A stretch of 64,000 nt of DNA, taken from assembly GCA_021234155.1 (NCBI GenBank), contig JAJEKV010000020.1, forward strand, positions 10,594,346-10,658,345. The letters are read 5' to 3'. This DNA is from Isoetes taiwanensis (Eukaryota; Streptophyta; Lycopodiopsida; Isoetales; Isoetaceae). Shown piece by piece: positions 48,007 through 58,830 of the stretch (position 1 is the stretch's first letter; the number at the start of each line of letters is the position of its first letter). The translations under genes and the position numbers were made by a program. Under the pieces are notes generated by a model that did no database searches, was not told where the DNA came from, and was given only the letters and a program-made list of their open reading frames with translations.

Positions 48007-49110
48007 TTAATTTTTACTCCTAAGGGCCATCCCTTTAACACGGTGTTCTTCAAGAGCTTTGATCTGAATTTCTAATTGTTCCTCTCTCAAATGAAGAGAG
48101 TCATCCCTAGGATTGCCTTCAAGATCAGATCTAATATTCTTGATTTGTTCCAACAGTGGGACATTATAGCTTTCCTTTTCTCGAGCAAGGTCTTTTCCCC
48201 ATTGTTTCACCCAGGTCTTTGACTTTCTTCATTTTATCATTGAAGCACTTCATGGATTGGTGTTAGCCAATCTTGGGCAGAGAGGTAGAAAGAGGTGAAC
48301 TCTTGACAAAAAGACTTCATTTGGAGCAGAGGTGTTAAACTTGAAAGGGGTGTTCTTGCTCCTAGGGCCAATTTTCAGATCTTTAGTGTCAAGGAAGTGT
48401 GGTTGGTGATCTGAGATGGTGCTAGCTATATCTCCGGTAACAATACAGTTGTCTAACCAGCTAGCGTAATTATGGATATAAAATCGTCTCGCATCGCGAA
48501 GAATCTCGATCACCCTTTCTCTTGTTGCTCGGAGAATTTTAGTGTTAGAAGATGGGACATAGATAAGGTCTTGGTTGGACATCAATTGTCCCGAATATCT
48601 TTCATTAATGGACATGTTAATTTTGTTTTACCCAAGCTTCATATCCTTATGGGGGGCATTATTGAAGTCCCGGTAACCACCCGGTTCTCAATATCTTTGT
48701 GGCCGCTCATCCATTGTTGATTTCAAGCCACATGGGCTCTCTTTCATGGGGGTCAGTTGAGGCATAAATATTAATGAAGGCAACTTGGCGGTCCTTAATT
48801 TGGAGGGTGACGGTAAAGCCATTTGGAAGAGTGATGGTGTTGATTAACTACGGTTGACAATCCTGGTTGTCCCAATCGGTGCCATCAGGCTGGGATATAC
48901 CGAGGGAAAGCCATCCCGGATCGAATCCATTCACCCATTTGGAGTCAAATTTGGGGGAGTCTATGTTCTTGAATCATAATGATATCTGCTCCTTAGAAAT
49001 CTCTCCCAAGGCAATAAACCTTCTCCTTTTAGTGGGGCCTTTGATACCCCTCAAGTTCGGGTTAAGATCTCATGAGGGTAGGAGAAAAAGAACCAGAGGA
49101 GCCAGCAATA
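48007..49110 (-). pseudogene. LINE endonuclease and linker remnant
   Basis: Minus-strand APE-type endonuclease phrases: LNPNLRGIKGPTKRRR (49030-49080), FINIYASTDPHERE (about 48740-48790), a GGYRDFN block (GGDFN type, about 48660-48690), and STISDHQPHFL (48390-48425, the SDH catalytic motif). A helical, charged linker follows at 48007-48210 (LHLREEQLEIQIKALEEH). Confidence 0.7.
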
Positions 49111-49199
49111 AGACTTAAAGACCATGAGGTGAGGCCTTGCCAGTATTATAAGTGTGAAGGTTCGGTGCTCCCGGGGACTTAGTTATGAAACCCGCCTTT

Positions 49200-51600
49200 C
49201 ATTTTCCTTTTTAAAGATCTAAGAGATGTATTGGTGATATCATGTAAGGGCGCTACTCATATCTTCCCTCTCCCAATCGGTACAATTAGATGCTGGTTGA
49301 CTCGGTCAAGGTTGTCCAAGGTGTCAAGGTTCAATTGCGAGCTTGCAGGCCATATTCAATACTCTCTTTCACCGGTTATGGTAGGTGGATTGGACAAAAT
49401 CACGGTCGGCAGAAAGGTAGGACTATCTTGTGTTGGGGATAAAGTCCTTTGTTGGTCTTGTGTTTGACTTGCTATCGGGAGTCAAGCCGTGTGCTCGCAA
49501 ACAAGGGAGTGATCACTTACCCGATTCGCTCCATCTCCTTATCTTCAATCGGCGCTTTGTCAAAAGACACTTTTCATCCACGGCTTGAGACAATCACTCA
49601 TCAGGGTCCACAAAGTGACTTTCCATACTTTTATAGAGTTCGAGGCAAAGGGGTATGGTGAGAAGGGGAGTGAGTTGACCAATGCAGAATGTGGTATGAT
49701 TGAGGGATCTACCGAGAGATCAACAAGATAGACCACGGAGGGAGGTGGGAGAGGTGGGAGAGGTGGGGGTAACCGTGTATGAGAGGTTGAAGAAAGTGAT
49801 CCCGTTCCTGGATGTGCAGATTGGTATTTGAGCCAACTTTGTATGTATCCATCCTTTCCTTGTGGTGTGAAGAGATCATTGAACTCCTCACCAAGATCAG
49901 TTGAAGAACCCCTCGTAGAATTTTGAATCTGTTACAAAAAGGAGAGGGGCGATGTCCCCTTATCGGTGAAGTTGACCGGTCTCCGCAGGCGCAGACCTGC
50001 TCAAGCAAATTGTGTTGCATATCTTCAGAGCATCATTGACCATGTGTTCCTTATCGGCCCGGTGTGTAGGTTGAGAAGAAGATGGAACTTCATCTTGTAT
50101 ACCACCATCCTCGGCTGATTATTGTGACTTTATCATATTGCACCTGTTGCGAGGTTTGTGCTATCAAAGGTTTAACCATGGTGGGGGGTTGAATGAAACA
50201 CCTTTAATGGTGACCCCTTTGTTTAAAACCTTCACAACCTTTAGCGGGAAAAAGAATTCAAATCATGGGGATTTGAGAGTCTCTTCAAGTTCCTTATTGG
50301 CTAAGGCAATCTTCTCATACAATGATTTGTCTCCTTGGGTGCCTAGCACTACCAAGTTAATGTTACCCCGCATTGCGATCGGTGCCGTGTTTCTCTGATT
50401 AGGGTAGCTTTGCTCCCGTCAGTGGTTGGGCGGGCATCGGGGAAGCACTTTCACCTCCCTCCATGCAAACGTTTCTGCGGATCGGACAAGCAGGAGGCAA
50501 CCCATTCCATCTTAAAAGCAAGGATTGGTCAGTCCCAAACGCATATCCCGGAAAGTCAATTCAAAGAAGGATAGGTTTGAGAAGATCCAATTGTATGAAT
50601 ACAGTGTAGAGGCCCTGGTCAGTGCAAGTTACATGTTGATATGAAGGAGCCAATAGGAGAAAAGATAGTTTTTAAGCATTGGGGCTCCCAAAAGAAATTT
50701 GGATTAAGATCATGCAGGTTAACATATCTTTGTGTGCATGAGAGTTGATGGCTTTAGAGGGTTAAAATGATAGGACCATTTCGAATTTAATTCTAAAGCC
50801 AAGATGAGTAAGGGTGCCCCCATCTTTAAGATGTGCTCAGCCCGACTTTGTTCAATGAGCATCTCGATCATGAAATATGGGAAACGAGTCCAATAGATGG
50901 CGCGTAGATTTGGATCGATTTAGATAAAGCACAAATTTGCTTGGACACATTCCCTAAAACAATACCTTCCTTTTTAGGCCCGACAAATGGCGGCATGCGA
51001 AAGAGAGAAATTCAAACCTTGAATGACAAAAGCTTCGGATTCAATTCCGCACCTCTGGGTGGCGGTAAGTCGGGTGGATTGTGCTTCTTCATGGTCGAGA
51101 ATGTCTTGTTTAATATCTTGTCTTCCTTAAAAGGTTGAGCTCTCGCATGAAAGTGTTGCTTGAACCGGCATTACGATTGGAGCATAGCAGTCGAGAAAGG
51201 TCTATCCCCGAAGGAAGATGGAAGAGCATTCTTTAGCGCCATCGGTTTAGCAACGAAGGTTGTGAATTCACCAAATTGAATCGGAACTATGTCTCCTTTG
51301 AAAGCAACAGTTGTTGGGCTAGAATTTCTTTACGTTCTTCAAAGATTTAAGGAGGAGAAGGTATTTAAGATGGAGCCCATCGGGGGAGATAATCCCGGGC
51401 CCGCTAGATCCGGTGGGACCATGATAACGAGAAAGATGCGAGGGAGTCTCAAAAAGCCGTGGAGAATTAAGATGATTGGAAGTGGAGAAAGGGGAAAGTT
51501 GGCAAAAGGCGGAGGGTACAAAGCGAATTATCTTGAGGAGATGAAAATGACTTCCCCGAGGGGCGATGGGACCCAAAAATCCTAGATCTAAAAGATGTAA
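49200..51600 (-). pseudogene. LINE ORF1 region, decayed
   Basis: On the minus strand coding-like fragments occur (near 50880-50780: AIYWTRFPYFMIEMLIEQ and LKMGAPLLILALELN; near 50390-50200: MRGNINLVVLGTQG) in the place expected for plant L1 ORF1 with its nucleic-acid binding domain. Stops are frequent and no zinc knuckle could be confirmed. Confidence 0.4.
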
Positions 51601-51722
51601 TGTAGATTACCTTACCGCTTACCTCGATTTACCTCGATTCTGAAGTCGATCCGCGATCGAACCCTAGTTAGGGTTAAGCATGACCATGGTAGCGCTCCAG
51701 CCTCCTTTCGATGTAGAAAAAC

Positions 51723-54700
51723 CTATCGGACAAAGCGCTCCCTTGCATATTCTGTCATTTCCAATAAAGTTGGAGTCTCCAAAATCTCTTCCGGATTTGG
51801 GGTATGCCTCTTAAGCAGACTAACGTGGAAGACTTTATGAACCTTTAGATGAGCGGGTAAGTCTAATCTGTAGGATTGATTTCCAACTCTCTCAATAATT
51901 TTAAATGGTCCTGCCCATCTTGGTGCCAATTTCTTGCAATTTCCAATTCTGAGCTTGGCTTGCTTAACTTTGATCTTTAGCCATACGCTATCTCCAACTT
52001 GAAATTCTCTCACTGTTCTATGCTTATCTGCTAAGCTCTTTTGACGGCTTCTAGCTGCTATCAAATATTCTCGAACTTCTTGCACTAGCTCTTGCATATC
52101 TTCTAGCATTTGTTGAGAGACTTCAACTTTTGACACCGGATTATGCCACGTGTCAGGTGTGAGACATTGGTATCCATAATTAATCATGAACGGGGACATC
52201 TGTGATGATTCTTGCTTGGTACTATTGTATGCAAATTCTACCAAGTATATGTAGTCCTCCCATTTCGTCTGTTTGTTCCACACGTAATGTCTCAACATAT
52301 CTTCCAAAATTCTGTTTGTTCTTTCTGTTTGACCATCTGTTTGAGGATGATAAGTTGTACTCATACAAAGCTTTGTTCCGATGGTTCCAAAGAAGTCCTT
52401 CCAAAATGCACTTATAAATTTCGGATCTCTATCCGATATTATTCCTCTAGGCATACCATGAAGTCTGAAAATTTCTTTAGTGAAGAGCAAGGCTGTATCT
52501 AGGGCAGTGTCTGTTGTTTTACATGGCAAGAAATGTGCCATCTTTGAAAGTTTATCGACTACTACCATGAGTGCGTCATGCCCCCTTGCTGTTCTTGGGA
52601 GGCCCGTGATGAAATCCATACTCACTATTTCCCACTTGGCATCTGGAACTGCCAATGGCTCTAGGGCTCCAGGAATGCGAAGTTGTTTGGCCTTGGTTTG
52701 TTGACATAATTGACATTGCCGAATGTAATTGGCAATGTCCTTCTTCATACCTGGCCAGAAGTAACTACTTCTTATTTTAAAGTAAGTTTTCATAAAGCCT
52801 GCATGACCTGCGATTGGGCCATTGTGAGTATCATTGAGAATCAATTTTCTCACTCCTGATGCTTCTGGGACACACAATTTGTCCTTATGATAAAGAAGCT
52901 TGCCTTCCTTCTTATAATTCTTAAAAAGTTCCCTTTCCTTGTTTGTCCTTGCATCCTTGCAAAGGCTTGCCCAAACCTGTTGGAACTCCACACTAGAGGG
53001 TATTGCCTCCTCAATTTTCCTGCCGAATTCACTTGACAAAGTTGATATGGCATTGCAGTGTGTTCTTGTGACTATTGGTCTGCGAGAGAGAGCATCAGCA
53101 ACTACATTCAATTTGCCGGGCTTATAGACTATATCAAAGTCATATTCTTCTAAAAACTCCATCCACCTTCTTTGTCTCAAATTTAGAAGTGGTTGTGTGA
53201 ATATGTATTGCAAACTCTGATGATCTGTGTCTAATTGGAACTTCTTTCCTAACAAGTAATGTCTCCAAATGCGTAGTGCCCTCACTACTGCCAATAGTTC
53301 TTGATCATGAGTCGGATATCGTTGTTCTGCTTCATTCATCTTCTTTGAATCATATGCAACTACCCTTCCTTCCTGCATAAGTACCCCGCCTGTGGCAATC
53401 ATGCTTGCATCAGTTGCTACAAGTTTATCTTTTTCTGGGTCAGGTAAGGTTAGAACTGGAGCTATTGTCAAGGCTTCTTTGAGCTTATCAAAAGAAACTT
53501 GTACTTCTTGCATCCAATTGTCCATCCAGTTCTTTACCTTCTGTTTCTTTGTGAGGTCTGTCAAAGGAGTTGCCCACTTAGCAAAGTCCTTTACAAATTT
53601 TCTGTAGTATCCTGCAAGACCCAGGAAACTTCTTACTTCAGGGACGTTTCTTGGTGCTGGCCAATCTATGATGGCTTCTATTTTTGCTGGATCTGTTGCA
53701 ATGCCTTCTGCTGATACAATATGCCCCAAGTAATCAACTTTGGGGGTGGCAAAGTGACACTTGGAAAATTTGGCAAATAGCTTATGCCTTCTTAGCTTCT
53801 GTAATGCTTTTCTCAGGTGGTGATCATGTTCTTCGATTGACTTACTATAAATGAGGATGTCGTCGAAGAATACTATTACAAAATCATCCAAGAACTCTCT
53901 GAAAATTTCATTCATCAACCTCATGAACGTTGCTGGTGCATTTGATAGGCCAAAGGGCATAACTGTAAATTCATAATGACCATAGCGTGTTCTGAAAGCT
54001 GTTTTATGAACATCTTCTTTTTTTATTCTTATTTGGTGGTACCCTGACCTTAAGTCTATTTTGGAGAATATCTTTGCCCCTTGAAGTTGATCCATTAGAT
54101 CATCTGCCCTTGGTAATGCGTATTTATTCTTTACCGTTTGTTTATTTAGTTGTCGGTAATCTATACACATTCTTAGACTTCCATCTTTCTTCTTCACGAA
54201 GAGAATAGGTGCCCCAAAGGGTGATACACTTGGTCTTATAAAACCAATTTCCAACAACTCCTTCAACTGTTTCTTGAGCTCTCCCAGTTCCGGTGTGCTC
54301 ATCCTGTAGGGAGCCTTGCTAGTAGGCTTAGCATCTGGTGCTAGAGTAACCTCACATTCCACACCTCTATAGGGTGGTAGCTCTCGGATATCATCCGAAA
54401 AAACATCATAGAATTCTCTTATGATTTTAGCAATAGGCTTAGGCAATTTTTCTATGCTTTCCTCCTGTGTTATTTTCTCACTATCAGGTTGAATTGCTTC
54501 TAGCCTAAGGATATATTCGATCTCCTTCTTTAAATTGCATTTATTCAACTGGCTTAAAGTTATACACTGCATTACTGAAGGAATTTCCTTACCTCTGACC
54601 ACTATTCGTTTGCCATCTGGTGCGGTGATTGCTATTTCTTTATTGTCGCAGTCAATGATTGCCTTAGCTGGTTTGAGGAATTCCATTCCAACTATCAAGT

Positions 54701-55330
54701 CATATTTGCCAATATCCATTACCTCAGCTCCCATGGTGAACTTAATTCCGGTCAATCCGACGTCGAAATTAACTCTTCTTCCCTTTGTATGTCGAATTGC
54801 CCCATTTGCCATGCTGACTGGTCTGGGTTTAGATTTCAGGGTCTTTGACTTCAATAATGCTGCCAGTCTAGGAGATGCAAAATTGTGTGAACTACCTGTG
54901 TCTATTAGAATTACATATGGTTTATCATCTATTATAGCATCAGTTGAGATGACCGTGGACTGACTTGCAACATTATCAGTCTCAATAGCTGCACAAATCT
55001 TACACTCACCATCTATGTAATCTTGGGCTTCCTCCTGATCATCATCTTCATCTTGTTCAGTAGGTGATTCCCATCCATCTAGCTCTGCTAAGGTTGCCTG
55101 CATGACGAAAGGACATGTATGTGTTCTGTGGCCCAGTTGGAAACATTTGAAACAGAGTTGTTTCTTGATGCATTCATCCCCCTTTTCTCTTGGAATACTG
55201 TCTAGGAAGCTTTTGATTGACCTGCCAGATGAAGACCCTTGAGCTGCCTGATTTCTATATGGTCCTTTCCTTTCATTCTTCCCTTGAAACTGTTGGTTAG
55301 CAGGTTGATTTCCCTGCTGCCTTGGAGTGT
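51723..55330 (-). CDS. Chromovirus Gag C-terminus - Pol polyprotein (PR, RT, RNase H, IN)
   Basis: One long minus frame. The zinc knuckle [14 protein letters not shown] (CX2CX4HX4C, about 55110-55155) is in frame with pol and upstream of the first Met at 55103. Residues counted from that Met: protease DTG 68-70; RT with [10 protein letters not shown] 311-320 and FFDDILIYS 412-420; RNase H from VATDAS 562; integrase zinc finger H760, H767, C797, C800; catalytic D830, D891, E927 (DD35E); a GPF-type module near 1050-1090. It runs on to LLEMTE, where the LINE interrupts it; the last residues (YARERFVR) come from the LINE. All catalytic residues are present. Gag upstream of about 55330 is frameshifted. 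The chromodomain lies at 44100-44686. Confidence 0.93.
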
Positions 55331-55379
55331 ATGGAGCTATTGACTTGTCCTTTGAATAGTTGCTTTTTTTGGCCCGTGT

Positions 55380-56318
55380 GTTTGTGGAGTTTCTTCCAAA
55401 CTTAAGGCTTTATCCTCGGCTTTCCCCTAACCGTTTTTGGGTTTATGGCCCGCACAAGTCTCTTGATGTTGGGGTTTAGTCCTTCAATGTAACCATCTAC
55501 GGCTTGCCTTTCTGTTATTGTTGGCACATTTAATCGTAGCCTCATGAACTCTTCTGTATATTTGGCTACGGTTAAGTTTCTTTGATCCAACCTATAAAAT
55601 TGTTGAATCTGCCTGCTTGTATGTGATCGAGGTACATAGTGCTTGCGAAATGCTTTACTGAAAGTTTTGAACTTACAATTGTTTCTTTTCAGTCTATTAG
55701 ATTTTGCATATCCCTTCCACCATATTCGGCTGGACCATTCAAATTTGTTTACGTTGCTACCTTTCCTATGTCCTTATCCTTCATCCCATAGGAGTTGCCA
55801 AATTCTTCCATCTCATCAAGCCATGCTTCTGCTTCCATGCCGGATCTGTCCTTTCCAGAGAACTGCCCCAGTTTCCTTGTTTTCCAGACATTGCTCATAG
55901 CAATATCTATTTTCTTCTGGTAATCCTCCGCTCGACGTACCGTTCCTCCTCTTCGATGTCTGTTCCTATCATTAGAACTACCGGACTTCGGTCGAAAGTC
56001 TATTGTCACTAGTCGCACTGATGTGGTGTTGTCTGCACTTGAGCTTGAAGGAGTTACACTTCTCCTATGTCTTTTCTTTCTCTTTTTCTCCTTTGGAGCC
56101 TCCGGTGGTGGATTCTGCCCTTGGTGAACTTGTTGATCAACTCCTGGGACTTGTTGTGGTAGGGGTGGACACTCCTGGTTTTGCATCAATGGTGTTGCCC
56201 AGTTGACTATTCGTGTCATTTGATTTCTCATGCGCACTAATCGTCGGTTTATAGCTTCGGATGACATGTCATCCTCGACTGCTTCATCATTGTCATGGCC
56301 AAATAAGTTCCTTGGCAA
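55380..56318 (-). pseudogene. Chromovirus gag, N-terminal and core part
   Basis: The start MPRNLFGHDNDEAVEDD at 56318 is followed by a basic linker (KEKKRKKRHRRS) and the capsid-like core KKIDIAMSNVWKTRKLGQFS, EAEAWLDEMEEFGNSY. After about 55750 the frame shifts and continues with DQRNLTVAKYTEEFMRL and IKRLVRAINPKTV (55402-55590). Gag forms the intracellular retrotransposon particle. One or two frameshifts separate it from the zinc knuckle-pol frame; they may be real or sequence errors. The 56320-56619 spacer to the next ORF is AT-rich and holds nothing recognisable. Confidence 0.8.
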
Positions 56319-56619
56319 CCAGTTTCGTTGTCGGTTTTGAAATTCTTGTTCCTGAGGTGGTAAGCCGAATGTTCCAGCTGCAAGATTTTATCATATACAT
56401 TGTTTATGCAATATTCCTTGGTGTTATGATATTGTTATCTTACTTCAAATAAACCATAAAGATTTTTAAAATAGAAGATGATTTATATACTCATAAGATA
56501 ACTTTTCTATTCAAAACACGAGTACATAAAATTATAATATTATCTTTAAAAAGTAAATACTTGGCATAATTTTAAGAAAAGCTAAACATGAAATTGCTAA
56601 TCTATTCCTTGGAGCTGGA

Positions 56620-58137
56620 TCATGTCTTGGATTTGAAGAAATCCTTGATGTGCTTGAGTCTAAGGCCTTTGCCCGCATTTCTCAGGATATTTCGTGCCGA
56701 TCCTCCTTCTAGGGCTTGCTGCATCTGTGGTGCTGGGAGTTCCGGTGCCGTAGCTGCTACAACTGTCAGTGGTCCATCTCGCATGTGGCCCCGGGCGAAG
56801 TCTAGACTATAGAGAGCTACCGATCTTTTAATGAAAATGATATGATCGATATTTTCTCTTATTTTGGCATGTTGCCCGAAACCTGTGAGTGCCATGAGCA
56901 ATGCTACTGCTTCTTCCCCTCTGGGGCTAAATTCTTTGTGAAAAACTAATATTTGGCCTTGACACAGGGCTGGGAGATAGTATCTCAAGGCCTTGCCTTT
57001 TTGATGCCCCTTTGGTGCCTTTCCTTTGCCTGTTCCTTTTCTTGCTGCTGCTGATCCCACTATATCAAGTGCTAAGAGATCATCATGGTCTCTCATCATT
57101 GTCGCCGCGTTTTCAAGATTGATGGTGTTTCTCTCCCTGACACTTGATGATCTCTTGGGTTGACTCGCGCTAGGTCCCCTGCCTGGTTTATACAAGGTGC
57201 TTTGAATTGCTTGGAATTCTTCTTCTGATATAACGGGTTCATTTTGCTTATAGTAGTCCCTTATGTATTGATAGGCCTCAATATCGGACATTGTTTCACC
57301 CGTATAAGAGTGATACTCTGCTACTTCACGAGGAATCTTCTGATAAGAATAGTCAATGAGGTCATGCTGCTGTCCTTCTGAGATTATACCTAGGAGTTCA
57401 TCAATCCTCATGCCTTGTTCCAATGAATAAGGTAGATGCAATATGTCATTTGCAAGGAGATATTCTTCTCCTTCGACAATGATTGGAGACAAGGCAGTGA
57501 TACCTATTGGTGGCGGGTTTGATTTTAGCACCCGTTCCTCGTTCATAGTGATTTGCCTTTCCCATTTTTCGGCGTATCTCGCTTCCTCTTCTTCATCTAG
57601 CTCACTAGTTTCTTCATAATCTTCCTGCAGTTTGAGTATTCCATGTGATGTGCCTTGGGTCACGTACTCGGTCGTGTCGAGTTCGAGGATGTCATCTTGA
57701 TTTACCCTTGTATTCAAGGGTGCAAGGTCTAGGGGCTGAACTGAAGGTTCCCCTACCTGATTGATGGCGTTAAATTGCATAAAAATTGCAAGTGTTGCTT
57801 GCGCTAAAACATGCCTATGCTTTTGAGCTGTACATCTCATATAATCTGGCATGTTGCTTGTTCTTTCCCATATTTGTTTCTTGATTTTTGATGTATTGCC
57901 CAATACTCTGGAGAGTACTTCCAATGAAACCCACTTTCCTGCTCTGGGTGGAATGTCAACTTCCCATGACAATATCTGTTGATCATACTGGATCATTATC
58001 TCTGTGTAGAATGGTGTTCTTGTTAGTGTTGCATACAGATCAAATGTATGATTGAACACCTCAAAGGCCTGCTGTATGGGTACTTCTCCCTTGTGGTCGG
58101 AGCTATTATACCATTCGATGAAGTTGGTGGGCGCCAT
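56620..58137 (-). CDS. Unrecognised chromovirus accessory ORF, about 505 aa
   Basis: An intact ORF in the sense direction of the element, between the H3-like ORF and gag. The frame opens at 58179, but the second Met (58137, MAPTNFIEWYNSSDHKG) is the better start because the preceding 14 residues are hydrophobic and poorly protein-like for this context. Features: a central acidic block (ETSELDEEEEARYAEKWE), a Ser/Arg stretch (SQPKRSSSVRERN), a basic Gly/Lys block (RKGTGKGKAPKGHQKGKA) and a basic C-terminus ending KDFFKSKT. No zinc finger, protease or membrane segment is seen. I do not recognise the family. Plant Ogre/Tat elements also carry an unrelated-looking ORF before gag, so position alone gives no function. 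Its intactness amid decayed gag is notable. Confidence 0.7.
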   Translation of the reverse strand: MAPTNFIEWYNSSDHKGEVPIQQAFEVFNHTFDLYATLTRTPFYTEIMIQYDQQILSWEVDIPPRAGKWVSLEVLSRVLGNTSKIKKQIWERTSNMPDYMRCTAQKHRHVLAQATLAIFMQFNAINQVGEPSVQPLDLAPLNTRVNQDDILELDTTEYVTQGTSHGILKLQEDYEETSELDEEEEARYAEKWERQITMNEERVLKSNPPPIGITALSPIIVEGEEYLLANDILHLPYSLEQGMRIDELLGIISEGQQHDLIDYSYQKIPREVAEYHSYTGETMSDIEAYQYIRDYYKQNEPVISEEEFQAIQSTLYKPGRGPSASQPKRSSSVRERNTINLENAATMMRDHDDLLALDIVGSAAARKGTGKGKAPKGHQKGKALRYYLPALCQGQILVFHKEFSPRGEEAVALLMALTGFGQHAKIRENIDHIIFIKRSVALYSLDFARGHMRDGPLTVVAATAPELPAPQMQQALEGGSARNILRNAGKGLRLKHIKDFFKSKT

Positions 58138-58439
58138 TAGAGCAAGGTAGATGTAAAAGACGGTTTGATAAAATAGCAAAAGGCCTGAAAAATCGCCTAA
58201 AGGGGTAGGAGCTATCTTTGAGAGGAAAAAAAATAGAAAATGACCCTCCTTTTATAGAGGTTAGGGTTTCTAGTTTTTCGTGCCAATCATAATTGTTTAG
58301 AAAAATCTAAGTTTCATGAGCTAGAACTTACCAATCTAAGAGATATGAAATGCTAACATAGTTAGAATAAGGCAGAAAACATACTAATTTATTTTATTTC
58401 AGTTAATTTGGGCATCTTTTTGATCAACTCGGGCTATTT

Positions 58440-58502
58440 CGGTTACACCGCGCGAAAGGGGTTTCTAAGCCCCTTAGAAGGCGGTTTGGCGCGGTGTGAC
58501 CG
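58440..58502. other. Hairpin element 1
   Basis: The outer arms CGGTTACACCGCGC and GCGCGGTGTGACCG pair over 14 bp with one T/G mismatch. An inner stem TTCTAA/TTAGAA has a GCCCC loop. It lies in the spacer between the H3-like ORF and the 505-aa ORF. Confidence 0.85.
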
Positions 58503-58641
58503 AATTTGGGTCAACTTTATTTCCATAATGACGATTTTTATAATAAAACATACTAACTTGTGTTTCTTTCCTATTTTTAGCCAACCTAGCATGTTTATTT
58601 ATAAAAAAATTAACTTATTTGACTCTGAATTTATCCTGTTT

Positions 58642-58704
58642 CGGTTACACCGCGCGAAAGGGGTTTCTGAGCCCCTCAGAAGGCGGTTTGGCGCGGTGTG
58701 ACCG
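58642..58704. other. Hairpin element 2
   Basis: The same 63-bp structure lies 202 bp from the first, with identical outer arms and inner stem TTCTGA/TCAGAA. The A-T pair of copy 1 is a G-C pair here, a compensatory change. A degraded third copy is at about 10323-10385 in the duplicated block. Confidence 0.85.
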
Positions 58705-58830
58705 AATTTTGACTTTTTGGCGCCGTTGACTTTATTAACTCCGATATTTATTAATTTTAAAAAGTAGTACAACCTCTATATAACACCCTGGAGTCAAAAT
58801 TTACAAAATTTTTAGACAATTATATGCTAT

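Larger units (their letters stand above)
44690..51750 (-). mobile_element. Full-length but decayed L1-type LINE (7.06 kb)
   Basis: The TSD TCTGTCATTT is present at 44680-44689 and 51751-51760, and the T-run at 44687-44706 is the poly(A) tail of a minus-strand LINE. The 5' end at 51750 is untruncated by length (about 7 kb, typical of plant L1). The order on the minus strand is ORF1 region, APE endonuclease, reverse transcriptase, zinc-binding C-terminal domain, poly(A). Frames are broken throughout. Insertion is in chromovirus pol just after the codons for LLEMTE. Confidence 0.88.
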
